The notes under the pieces: model-generated
The model's input: only the letters and a program-made list of their open reading frames with translations
Databases searched by the model: none
What the model was told of the DNA's origin: nothing
Position numbers and translations under genes: made by a program
Assembly (NCBI GenBank): GCA_945483375.1
Contig: CALYRQ010000052.1
Coordinates: forward strand, 1-6,593
From: an uncultured Elusimicrobia bacterium
Lineage (GTDB): Bacteria > Elusimicrobiota > Elusimicrobia > Elusimicrobiales > Elusimicrobiaceae
Length of the DNA: 6,593 bases
Reading direction: 5' to 3'
Shown: piece by piece, positions 1 to 6,027 of the stretch
How the letters are laid out: each line of letters opens with the position of its first letter
How positions within the stretch are numbered: the first letter of the stretch is position 1

Positions 1-42
1 TATTATATTAATTCACATCCAGGAATTAGTGGAAAAATAAAA

Positions 43-597
43 ATGTACGACGCGTTTGTACCTAAAGAGATCTCCCTTACCAAAGGAATCGGCAGACACA
101 AAGAAAAACTCGCGAGCTTTGAAGAAGCGTTGAGAGACGCCAAAATCGCCAGCTTTAACTTGGTGCCTGTGTCCAGCATTTTCCCTCCCGGCTGCAAAAC
201 CGTTCCCGTTTCCAAGGGGCTGAAAGAATTGCACCCGGGCCAGATTCTGCACTGCGTCATCAGCAGAAACACGAGCAACGAATACCGCCGCTTGATTTCG
301 GCTTCCGTAGGGTTGGCTATTCCGAAAGAGAATAAGAAAACGCACGGGTACATCTCCGAGCACCACAGCTTCGGAGAAACCGACAAACAAGCCGGCGATT
401 ACGCCGAAGACTTGGCCGCGCTTATGCTTTCTACCACCTTGGGCATTGAGTTTGACAACAATACCACTTGGGATCAGAAAGAAGAAATCTGGAAAATGAG
501 CGGTAAAATCGTCCGCACGACCAACATCACCCAATCCGCCATCTGCGTGGAAGGGATGTGGACCACCGTCGTGGCCGCCGCCGTATTCGTGAAATAA
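43..597 (+). CDS. Pyruvoyl-dependent arginine decarboxylase (PvlArgDC)
   Basis: Decarboxylates arginine to agmatine, the first step of the agmatine route to putrescine. The 184-residue product has the hallmark self-cleavage site VSSIFPP: cleavage between S44 and S45 would give a beta chain (1-44) and an alpha chain whose N-terminal S45 becomes the pyruvoyl cofactor. This matches Ser52-Ser53 of the Methanocaldococcus jannaschii enzyme. E106 in GYISEHHS lines up with that enzyme's catalytic Glu109. The C-terminal TTVVAAAVFVK also fits the family. The frame stays open from position 1, but the upstream 42 bases are AT-rich and contain no in-frame start; a weak GTGGA lies 9 bases before the ATG, and starting at MYDAFVPKE matches the family N-terminus. 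Tandem stops (TAA TAG) end the gene, and agmatinase starts 19 bases later. The enzyme is cytoplasmic and needs no PLP. Family assignment is firm; substrate (arginine) is inferred from family and neighbour. Confidence 0.93.
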   Translation: MYDAFVPKEISLTKGIGRHKEKLASFEEALRDAKIASFNLVPVSSIFPPGCKTVPVSKGLKELHPGQILHCVISRNTSNEYRRLISASVGLAIPKENKKTHGYISEHHSFGETDKQAGDYAEDLAALMLSTTLGIEFDNNTTWDQKEEIWKMSGKIVRTTNITQSAICVEGMWTTVVAAAVFVK

Positions 598-616
598 TAG
601 TTATCACGGTAACATT

Positions 617-1501
617 GTGAGCGACAACGTACAAACCGATAAGTTTATGGGGCTAGAGAGCAAATACAGCTCTCTGCCCCTTTGTAAATTCGTGGTAGTG
701 CCCGTACCGTTTGAAAAAACGGTCTGCTACGGACACGGTACCGCCAAAGGCCCCGCCGCCGTTATTGAAGCCTCCACCCAAATCGAGCTTTGGGACGAAG
801 AAACCAAAACCGAAACCTGGGAACTCGGCATCAATACGCAGCCGGCCGTTAATTGCAAAGGTTCCACAAACACGGTATTTAAAAACATCGACAAAACCGT
901 GCGCAACCTGATGCAATACAAAGCCGTTCCGTTCTACATCGGCGGCGAACATACGGTCACCCAGGCGTTGGCCCAGCCGTATATCGAAAAATACAAAAAT
1001 TTGAGCATTCTGCATTTTGACGCCCACGCCGACTTGCGCGAGACGTTTGAAGGCACGCCCAAAAGCCACGCCTGCGCGCTGTATCCGGCGTCCCGCCAAG
1101 TTCCTGTGGTACAGGTGGGAATCCGCAGTGTGGCGAGTGAAGAAAAGCAGTATTGCAACGCCGGCAAAGTCACTACGTTTTTAATGCACGAAAACCGCGA
1201 TATCAAAAAACTGATTCCGCAGGTGCTAAAAAAACTGACTGATACGGTGTACATTACCATCGACGTGGACGGTTTCGACCCATCCGTCATCCCCGCCACC
1301 GGCACGCCTCAGCCCGGCGGATTTATGTGGTATGAAGCGCTGGACTTGTTCCGCGAAGTCATTAAACATAAAAACATTGTGGCCGTGGACGTGGTGGAAG
1401 CCTGCCAGCGCAAAGCCGACCCGATTACGGAATTTAACACGTCTAAGTTAATTTACCGTTTAATGGGTTACCTGGCCTTGAAAGACCAAAAGAAAAAATA
1501 A
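617..1501 (+). CDS. speB: Agmatinase (ureohydrolase family)
   Basis: Hydrolyses agmatine to putrescine and urea, taking the product of the preceding gene. The 294-residue protein has all the arginase/agmatinase binuclear manganese motifs: GGEH (H112), FDAHAD (D135, H137, D139) and IDVDGFDP (D216, D218), followed by the usual TGTPQPGG stretch. DLRETFEG then KSHACAL resembles the Bacillus-type agmatinase loop, with H151 at the conserved histidine and cysteine/alanine where serine/threonine is common. The length is normal for the family. The start is uncertain: GTG at 617 gives MSDNVQTDKFM and lies 19 bases after the decarboxylase stop, but the preceding ACGGTAAC is a poor ribosome site. An ATG at 647 would remove ten residues without touching any motif. 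The gene is followed by a strong terminator, so the two genes form one transcription unit. Other ureohydrolases (guanidinobutyrase, formiminoglutamase) are possible, but the partner gene favours agmatinase. Confidence 0.92.
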   Translation: MSDNVQTDKFMGLESKYSSLPLCKFVVVPVPFEKTVCYGHGTAKGPAAVIEASTQIELWDEETKTETWELGINTQPAVNCKGSTNTVFKNIDKTVRNLMQYKAVPFYIGGEHTVTQALAQPYIEKYKNLSILHFDAHADLRETFEGTPKSHACALYPASRQVPVVQVGIRSVASEEKQYCNAGKVTTFLMHENRDIKKLIPQVLKKLTDTVYITIDVDGFDPSVIPATGTPQPGGFMWYEALDLFREVIKHKNIVAVDVVEACQRKADPITEFNTSKLIYRLMGYLALKDQKKK

Positions 1502-1520
1502 GTTTTACGGCAACCGAATG

Positions 1521-1550
1521 AAAAACCCCGCTCTTTCGAGCGGGGTTTTT
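1521..1550. terminator. Bidirectional rho-independent terminator between convergent genes
   Basis: An 8-bp GC-rich stem (CCCCGCTC, 1526-1533, with GAGCGGGG, 1538-1545) closes a TTTC loop. It is flanked by A5 on the left and T5 on the right, so either strand reads stem followed by a T run. It lies 20 bases after the agmatinase stop and 16 bases beyond the stop of the oppositely oriented outer-membrane protein gene, and so can end transcription from both sides. Confidence 0.93.
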
Positions 1551-1565
1551 ATTTAGCAGAACCAT

Positions 1566-2261
1566 TTAGAATTTGTAACCGACTTTGGCCATAAACGACA
1601 GATAGCTGTAGTCTTCTTTGCCGGAAATACCATCGATATCGTATTTAGCGGTATCAAACTGGAAACCCTGATAACGGATTTCACCGCCAAGCATCCAGTT
1701 GCTTTCGCCCAAATCGGCTTCAATCCCAGCACCCACGAAATAACCGACAGAGGTCGTCGTACCATCGATAGAATCGTTCCCTATAGGAGTATCGCCTTTA
1801 ATTTCGCCTTTCGCGGAAGTTAAACCCAAACCAAACGGGAAGTAAACACGAACACGGCTTTGGGGATTGACGTTGACGCGGCCCACAGCCATCGCATTAA
1901 CAGTACTCATAGAAGACTTAAAAGTAGAATGACCAAAAGGGGAATAAGTATCATACTCAGCTTCGCCGAATACGGTTCCGCTGACTTCACCGCCCAAGCC
2001 GAAATAATCATTCAGAAAATACAAATAAGACGCGCCCAACGTTACGCCGGCATCGCCCCAGTCCAAATCATTCAAGTGAAAAGTATAGCCGCCGCCATCG
2101 CGATAATACAGATCATCCATACCGGCATCCTGCAACGGGGCCGCGCCGCCCAAATAACCGCTGACAAGCTGGTTGCCGGCTTCAATACCTTCCGCTTTGG
2201 CGGAAGCCGCAAAACCGAATAAAACAGCAAACATTACGCCCAATACTGCGAGTTTTTTCAT
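1566..2261 (-). CDS. Secreted outer-membrane beta-barrel protein (OmpA/OmpX-like porin fold)
   Basis: A 231-residue protein of unknown specific role. Residues 1-23 are a typical Sec signal peptide (MKK, then a hydrophobic core) with an ASAKA cleavage site before E24. The mature part is rich in glycine and aromatic residues and has alternating hydrophobic stretches expected of membrane beta strands, for example 72-82, 86-97, 122-131, 136-147, 172-182 and 189-199. It ends SFMAKVGYKF; a C-terminal phenylalanine is the usual recognition signal for insertion by the BAM complex. The mature size of about 208 residues suits an 8- to 10-strand barrel. The start is well supported: AAGGAG (2270-2275 on the complement) sits 8 bases before the ATG. 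It is transcribed alone, with a 288-base upstream gap and the shared terminator after it. I found no convincing -35/-10 pair upstream. Barrel fold is confident; strand number and function (porin, adhesin or structural) are open. Confidence 0.82.
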   Translation of the reverse strand: MKKLAVLGVMFAVLFGFAASAKAEGIEAGNQLVSGYLGGAAPLQDAGMDDLYYRDGGGYTFHLNDLDWGDAGVTLGASYLYFLNDYFGLGGEVSGTVFGEAEYDTYSPFGHSTFKSSMSTVNAMAVGRVNVNPQSRVRVYFPFGLGLTSAKGEIKGDTPIGNDSIDGTTTSVGYFVGAGIEADLGESNWMLGGEIRYQGFQFDTAKYDIDGISGKEDYSYLSFMAKVGYKF

Positions 2262-2347
2262 TTTGTAATCTCCTTGTAAGTTCTCTTCCTAAAAGAAAGA
2301 CATAGTTTATGGTATCAAAAAAAACAACCACACCACAAGCATTAAAT

Positions 2348-2374
2348 AAGGACGAAATAACTTCCTTCGTCTTT
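2348..2374. repeat. Small inverted repeat (hairpin)
   Basis: AAGGACGAA (2348-2356) can pair with TTCGTCTTT (2366-2374) through nine pairs including one G-T wobble, leaving a 9-base loop. It abuts the larger palindromic element and shares the TTCGTC sequence with it, so it may be an alternative fold of the same element. Confidence 0.4.
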
Positions 2375-2473
2375 CGTCATTCCCAAACGTGAAAAGATCC
2401 CCGACTACAACCTCGGGGATAACGTTTCAATAAAAACGAGATTCCGGATTCCTGCCTTCCGGAACGACGAAAG
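2371..2473. repeat. Palindromic intergenic element (REP/MITE-like candidate)
   Basis: A 103-base non-coding segment bounded by near-perfect 13-base inverted repeats: 2371-2383 (CTTTCGTCATTCC) and 2461-2473 (GGAACGACGAAAG), with 12 of 13 positions pairing and the mismatch becoming a U-G wobble on the minus-strand RNA. Inside is a hairpin ATCCCCGA/TCGGGGAT (2397-2404 with 2413-2420), extended by TGAAA/TTTCA (2390-2394 with 2425-2429). A second hairpin TTCCGGA/TCCGGAA (2442-2448 with 2458-2464) overlaps the right arm and so competes with the outer fold. The CGTCATTCC arm resembles widespread bacterial intergenic repeat families that begin CGTCATTCC. Only one copy is in the window, so repetition elsewhere is inferred. 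It could instead be a long structured 5' leader of the outer-membrane protein gene. Confidence 0.55.
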
Positions 2474-2488
2474 TAGCGACAAAAAAGA

Positions 2489-2522
2489 ACAAAGGATAAG
2501 AAATCTCTTCCTTATCCTTTGT
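2489..2522 (-). terminator. Rho-independent terminator of the lipoprotein-serS-TPR operon
   Basis: A 12-bp perfect stem (ACAAAGGATAAG, 2489-2500, with CTTATCCTTTGT, 2511-2522) and a 10-base loop. On the minus strand the stem is followed by TCTTTTTTG, a T tract. It begins 27 bases after the stop codon of the TPR gene. The stem is AT-rich, so it may be weaker than the one at 1521-1550, but length compensates. On the plus strand no T run follows. Confidence 0.8.
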
Positions 2523-2549
2523 GCGTAAATCGCAAAATACCACCAGTCG

Positions 2550-3746
2550 TTATAACGGAGGCAGCGGGCCAACATCGCCATTTTCCGGCAAGGAGTACGG
2601 GGTCTTTAATAACGCTTTCGCCGCGTCGTCAAAACCCCATTTGTCTTTAAACGTCAGCACATACTTATATTGTTTTACCGCGTCGTCGCGGCGGCCAAGC
2701 AAATCGTACACTTGGCCCAGGCGAAATTCGTTCCATAATCCCCAGCGGCTGACTTCCTGCCCTTTTAATGCTTCGCGGCCTTCTTCAAACGCTTCGCGCG
2801 CTTGATCAAAATTACCTTTCGCCATTTGCACCGTACCCAGCGCGGTATACGCGCGGGCAATATAAATGTCTTTATAAAAAGGGTCTTTGCCAATCAGTTC
2901 CAAAAATTGGGCCGCCTGCGCGGTGACATTGTCGTAATCGCCCGTTTCGTACAGGCAAATCACTTCCACATAGTGCATCAGCGGATTTTTGGGATATTTG
3001 GCACGCAGTTCGCGGATATATTCAAGCGATTTGGCCGGATTATAGTATTTGCTTTTGCGCGTGTTTTGAACTTCGATTAAAATCAGTTTCGCGCTGTCGG
3101 ACGTAAACATTGCTTTTTCGCGCGCCATATTTAACTGTTTCACGCCTTCGTCCGGATTGCCTTTAATGGCTACGATTTTGGCCAGCACTTTAATGACGGA
3201 CGGCAGCGTGCCCGCATAATACTGATAAATGCCGAGGCCGAAATACGCATCGTAATAAGTAGGGTCCAGCTGTAAGGAGCGTTCCAAATTTTTAATGGCT
3301 TTGCGGCCCGAAAAATACGCCGTAATCCAGCTGCGGTTGCGCATGGAGAACATCGCACGCAGTCCGTACAGCGCGCCGATTCCCATATAAGCGTTGGGGT
3401 CGTCCGGGTGCTGTTTCATCCAGCGTTTAATGCCGTTGATGGAATCGTCCAAAATGTTTTCAAACACTTTGCGCTGCTGGTCATCGCTCGTTTCAAACTC
3501 GTACTCATAGCGGGACCACGCAATCATCGCGTTGCCAAAGTGGGCAAACGGGTGGTCGGGATACTGCGCAAACACTTGGGCAATGTTTTTGTCGGCCGTA
3601 GCAAAATCCAAACTGTATACGCCGTTAATGCCTTCCGTCGCAGACGCCATTACGTCCGGCGGCAACTGTATTTCCGCGCGGGCAGGCAAAACGGCGGCGG
3701 ACGCCAACAGGCATACCGCCGCCCATACACAAATCAGTTTGCGCAT
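2550..3746 (-). CDS. Exported tetratricopeptide-repeat protein
   Basis: A 398-residue protein of unknown function. Residues 1-24 form a Sec signal peptide (short basic start, hydrophobic core, PARA before E25) without a lipobox, so a periplasmic location is inferred. The rest is mostly helical with TPR-like units, clearest at about 144-177 (ending in LDPTYYDAYFGLGIYQYYAG), 252-284 (YPKNPLMHYVEVICLYETGD) and 294-362, where ALGTVQMAKGNFDQAREAFE and FRLGQVYDLLGRRDDAVKQY are good matches to the TPR pattern of small/aromatic residues. The C-terminal tail is proline-rich (PLPPL). TPR proteins scaffold protein contacts, often in envelope assembly. The ATG overlaps the last base of the serS stop (TAATG), implying translational coupling. 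It is the last gene of the operon, followed by a terminator. Function cannot be named from sequence. Confidence 0.82.
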   Translation of the reverse strand: MRKLICVWAAVCLLASAAVLPARAEIQLPPDVMASATEGINGVYSLDFATADKNIAQVFAQYPDHPFAHFGNAMIAWSRYEYEFETSDDQQRKVFENILDDSINGIKRWMKQHPDDPNAYMGIGALYGLRAMFSMRNRSWITAYFSGRKAIKNLERSLQLDPTYYDAYFGLGIYQYYAGTLPSVIKVLAKIVAIKGNPDEGVKQLNMAREKAMFTSDSAKLILIEVQNTRKSKYYNPAKSLEYIRELRAKYPKNPLMHYVEVICLYETGDYDNVTAQAAQFLELIGKDPFYKDIYIARAYTALGTVQMAKGNFDQAREAFEEGREALKGQEVSRWGLWNEFRLGQVYDLLGRRDDAVKQYKYVLTFKDKWGFDDAAKALLKTPYSLPENGDVGPLPPL

Positions 3747-5035
3747 TATTTTTTGGCCTCGATTTTATCTTTGCCAAAGTACGGGCGCAACGCTTCCGGG
3801 ATGATGACGGAGCCGTCCGCCTGCTGGAAGTTTTCCAAAATGGCGGCAAACGTGCGTCCTACGGCAAGGCCGCTTCCGTTAAGCGTGTGTACGTATTCCT
3901 GTTTACCCTGGGCGTTTTTGAAGCGCAGGCCCATGCGGCGGGCTTGGAAGTCCAAACAGTTGGAGCAGGACGAAATTTCGCGGAATTTGTTTTCGCTGGG
4001 CATCCAAACTTCAATATCATACGTTTTGGCGGACGAAAACCCAATGTCCCCACTGCACAACTCCACAACGTGATAGGGAATACCGAGCGTTTTTAAAACG
4101 TCTTGTGCGTCGGATACCATAATTTCCAACATTTTGTAAGAATCTTCCGGCTTGGAAAGCATCACGAGTTCCACTTTATCAAACTGGTGGTTGCGGATAA
4201 GGCCGCGCGTATCTTTGCCGTACGTGCCCGATTCTTTGCGAAAGCACGGAGAATAGGCCGTGAGTTTAATCGGCAGTTCGGCTTCCGGCACCACGCGAAT
4301 GCGGTTTAAATTCGTCAGCGGAATTTCAGCGGTGGAAATTAAAAATTGTTTCGGTTCGCCCGTCAGCTCGTACATATCTTCGCGGAATTTGGGCAGCTGG
4401 CCGGTGCCGATTAAAATATCTTCGTTTACAATTACGGGCGGCAGCACTTCGGTATAGCCTTTTTTGGCGTGCAAATCCAGCATAAACGCAATAATTGCGC
4501 GTTCCAAACGCGCGCCGTCGCCTTTAAAAAGCGCAAAGCGGCTGCCGGACAGCGCGGCGGCGGCTTCAAAATCCAAAATACCGAGTTTTTCGCCCACAGC
4601 CTGGTGGTCGAGCGGTTTAAAATCAAATTTGGGAAGCGGAATGGAGCAGGGAATATATTCCGGGTTGTCCGCGTCCGACACGCCCACCGGAATTTTTTCG
4701 TTGGGCATATTGGGAATAGATAAAAGCAAATTGTCGATTTCCGCTTTGAGAGGTTCCATTTCGGCTTCTTTAGCGGCCATTTCTTCTTTTAATTTGCCCA
4801 CTTCGGACATGGCCTGTTTGGCGGCTTCGTCGCCTTGTTCTTTTTTAATTTTGCCGATGGATTTAGACATTTCGTTGCGTTTGGCGCGCAATTCTTCCAC
4901 CTTGGCGAGCACCGTTTTATAGGAGGCGTATTTTTCTAAAACTTCATCAATCTGCGCGGCCAATTCAGGCTTGCGCAAAGACAAACGTTTTTTTACTTCT
5001 TCCGGGTTTGCAACGATCTGTTTAATGTCTAACAT
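3746..5035 (-). CDS. serS: Seryl-tRNA synthetase
   Basis: Charges tRNA-Ser (and tRNA-Sec where present) with serine in the cytoplasm; essential. The 429 residues match the usual bacterial length. Residues 1-105 form the N-terminal long antiparallel coiled-coil arm that grips the tRNA long variable arm. The class II catalytic core follows: TAEIPL (235-240) in the serine/ATP pocket, motif 2 around YSPCFRKESGTYGKDTRG (261-278), REISSCSNC (352-360) and motif 3 with NGSGLAVGRTFAAILENFQ (386-404) leading to IPEALRPY (412-419). No key residue looks altered. The start is set by AAAGAGG (5041-5047 on the complement), five bases before the ATG, and by the conserved MLDIKQI opening. It starts 10 bases after the small membrane protein gene and its stop overlaps the TPR gene start, so it is the third of four co-transcribed genes. 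That context, inside an envelope-protein operon, is unusual for serS. Confidence 0.98.
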   Translation of the reverse strand: MLDIKQIVANPEEVKKRLSLRKPELAAQIDEVLEKYASYKTVLAKVEELRAKRNEMSKSIGKIKKEQGDEAAKQAMSEVGKLKEEMAAKEAEMEPLKAEIDNLLLSIPNMPNEKIPVGVSDADNPEYIPCSIPLPKFDFKPLDHQAVGEKLGILDFEAAAALSGSRFALFKGDGARLERAIIAFMLDLHAKKGYTEVLPPVIVNEDILIGTGQLPKFREDMYELTGEPKQFLISTAEIPLTNLNRIRVVPEAELPIKLTAYSPCFRKESGTYGKDTRGLIRNHQFDKVELVMLSKPEDSYKMLEIMVSDAQDVLKTLGIPYHVVELCSGDIGFSSAKTYDIEVWMPSENKFREISSCSNCLDFQARRMGLRFKNAQGKQEYVHTLNGSGLAVGRTFAAILENFQQADGSVIIPEALRPYFGKDKIEAKK

Positions 5036-5045
5036 AAACTCCTCT

Positions 5046-5297
5046 TTACTCTGTTTCTAACTTAATTAAATACGGTTCCGGGAACAAATGACGGTACGGT
5101 TTAAAAGTGGCCACGGCGTATTCCATTCCGTAGGAAGTGAGCAGCCGCATGCTTACCGGGGCCGACGAACTCTGCCCCGCCACCAGCGCCCCCACCGTCA
5201 GCGCCAGCAGTACAAACAGCGTTTTTACCAAAGTAAAAAACGCTTTAAACACAAACGCGGCCGACTGCTGTGCAAACGTATAAGGGGGTGTTCTCAT
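5046..5297 (-). CDS. Small single-pass membrane protein, unknown function
   Basis: An 83-residue protein that I do not recognise. It has one strongly hydrophobic segment at about 19-41 (FFTLVKTLFVLLALTVGALVAG). A short N-terminal region with a few polar residues precedes it and a soluble C-terminal part of about 42 residues follows, containing YAVATFKPYRHLFPEPYLIKL. The segment could be a membrane anchor or an uncleaved signal. The open frame extends further upstream to an ATG at 5411, but that part overlaps the lipoprotein gene and reads as arginine-rich shadow sequence. The start at 5297 is chosen because its ATG overlaps the lipoprotein stop as ATGA, a classic coupled junction, with GGAAG just before it. 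The next gene, serS, starts 10 bases after its stop, and the serS ribosome site borders its stop codon. A role together with the CsgG-like lipoprotein is inferred from the overlap only. Confidence 0.72.
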   Translation of the reverse strand: MRTPPYTFAQQSAAFVFKAFFTLVKTLFVLLALTVGALVAGQSSSAPVSMRLLTSYGMEYAVATFKPYRHLFPEPYLIKLETE

Positions 5298-5974
5298 TTT
5301 TCTTCCCGCCGTTTGGCAAGTTCCTTGGTAAAACTTTTGACAAGCGCGCGGGCGATGTCGTCCGCCGCGTTTAACGCGTTGGGCGAAGAAGCGTCGTCCG
5401 ACCCGATCCAAATAATTTCCGCCGTTTCCACGTCTACCAATTTGGCGATGATTCCCACACGGGCGTTAATCGTGTATTCCGTAGGCTGGACCTCGGTCGA
5501 GTGCGAATACTGCGTGCCGACATTGCGCGTATAACCTACATACGTACCGTCGGGCAACTGCATCACGTCCTGCGTGTATACGGGGCGCGATTCGGTGCGG
5601 CGAGTAGCGGACATTTTCAGTTCCGTACGCGCGGGCGTATAAGAACTCACTTCCCCGATCAGAAGAACATCCACCCCTAAAATACGGCCGATTTCACGCG
5701 TCGTTTCCGGCGACAAATAGCCGGACACGGAAATATGGTGTTCCCGCAGCACGCTTTCCAACTGCGCGCGTTCCACCACCTTAAACCCGTACGCGATTAA
5801 ATACTTGGCGAATAAATTTTCCACGCCCTGCACGGCCCCCCATTGGTTTGTAAAAGACATCACGCCAATGCGGTTCATTTGGTCGAAATCGTACGTCTGG
5901 CTGATTACCGTTTTGGGTGTACAGCCGCACGCGTACAGGCAGAAAACAAGGGCCAAGGCCAAAAGTTTCTTCAT
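5294..5974 (-). CDS. CsgG-family (LpoB/FlgO-like) lipoprotein
   Basis: A 226-residue predicted lipoprotein. MKK plus a hydrophobic stretch ends in LYAC-GC, giving C16 (or C18) as the lipidated cysteine; the tyrosine at -2 is not the textbook lipobox. The body follows the pattern of the CsgG/GNA1162-like fold: strand IGVMSFTNQWG (36-46), helix, then KVVERAQLESVLREHHIS (65-82), SGYLSPETTREIGRILGVDVLLIGEVSSY (84-112), and late ARVGIIAKLVDVETAEIIWIGSD (about 171-193). In this superfamily members include the curli secretion pore CsgG, flagellar FlgO and the penicillin-binding-protein activator LpoB; the CsgG membrane-spanning hairpins cannot be judged here. It is the first gene of a four-gene operon and overlaps the next by four bases. 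No ribosome site is visible: a TATAAT box lies only 6 bases before the ATG, so the message may be leaderless. Family is likely, exact role open. Confidence 0.82.
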   Translation of the reverse strand: MKKLLALALVFCLYACGCTPKTVISQTYDFDQMNRIGVMSFTNQWGAVQGVENLFAKYLIAYGFKVVERAQLESVLREHHISVSGYLSPETTREIGRILGVDVLLIGEVSSYTPARTELKMSATRRTESRPVYTQDVMQLPDGTYVGYTRNVGTQYSHSTEVQPTEYTINARVGIIAKLVDVETAEIIWIGSDDASSPNALNAADDIARALVKSFTKELAKRREEK

Positions 5975-5980
5975 ACGTTT

Positions 5981-5986
5981 ATTATA
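5981..5986 (-). promoter_or_regulatory. Candidate -10 box for the lipoprotein-serS operon
   Basis: A perfect TATAAT on the minus strand, within the 10-base palindrome ATTATATAAT (5981-5990), which also gives TATAAT on the plus strand. Only six bases separate it from the ATG at 5974, placing the expected transcription start at or next to the ATG. The hexamer 17 bases upstream (TATTTC) is a poor -35, so an activator or another sigma contact may be needed. Confidence 0.5.
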
Positions 5987-5996
5987 TAATTTTTAG

Positions 5997-6004
5997 CCGT
6001 ACGG
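5997..6004. promoter_or_regulatory. Candidate operator palindrome in divergent promoter region
   Basis: CCGTACGG is a perfect 8-base palindrome in an otherwise AT-rich region. Its centre falls exactly at the midpoint of the 53-base gap between the two divergent start codons. The -10 boxes lie almost symmetrically 10 and 9 bases away, so it sits in the -35 to -10 spacer of both promoters. It may bind a dimeric regulator acting on both; its short length makes chance possible. Confidence 0.35.
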
Positions 6005-6013
6005 AAATAAAGG

Positions 6014-6019
6014 TATAAT
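6014..6019 (+). promoter_or_regulatory. Candidate -10 box for kdsC
   Basis: A perfect TATAAT eight bases before the kdsC ATG. The predicted transcription start is within a base or two of the ATG, so the leader would be absent or nearly so. The hexamer 17 bases upstream (TTTTAG) is a weak -35. A second TATAAT at 5985-5990 is a possible alternative start that would give a leader of about 30 bases including AAAGG. Confidence 0.5.
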
Positions 6020-6027
6020 GGAAATAT

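Noticed and set aside
1..42. Upstream in-frame extension of the arginine decarboxylase (open to the window edge)
   Set aside because: The frame is open but short, AT-rich and without a start codon in view, and homologous proteins begin near MYDAFVPKE; openness is most likely chance.
13..534. 173-codon minus-strand open frame opposite the arginine decarboxylase
   Set aside because: Antisense shadow of a clearly conserved gene; composition rich in phenylalanine, valine and arginine with no recognisable domain.
2299..2340. Promoter for the outer-membrane protein gene (TTGTTT with TATGTC, or TAAACT)
   Set aside because: Both candidate -10 boxes match the consensus poorly and the surrounding A/T runs produce such matches by chance; not strong enough to list.
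2262..2549. Hidden small gene or CRISPR-like array in the 288-base gap
   Set aside because: No convincing open frame with a ribosome site and no regularly spaced direct repeats; the structure seen consists of inverted repeats and a terminator.
3408..4073. 221-codon plus-strand open frame
   Set aside because: Lies antisense across the TPR and serS genes and spans their junction; no domain seen, composition typical of a shadow frame.
4464..4922. 152-codon plus-strand open frame
   Set aside because: Antisense to the serS N-terminal coiled coil; serine-rich low-complexity product is an artefact of lysine/glutamate codons read in reverse.
5298..5411. N-terminal extension of the 83-residue membrane protein to an upstream ATG
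   Set aside because: This part is arginine-rich and lies inside the lipoprotein gene in another frame; the ATGA junction at 5294-5297 is a better start.
5088..5534. 148-codon plus-strand open frame
   Set aside because: Antisense to the small membrane protein and lipoprotein genes, crossing their coupled junction; no independent support.
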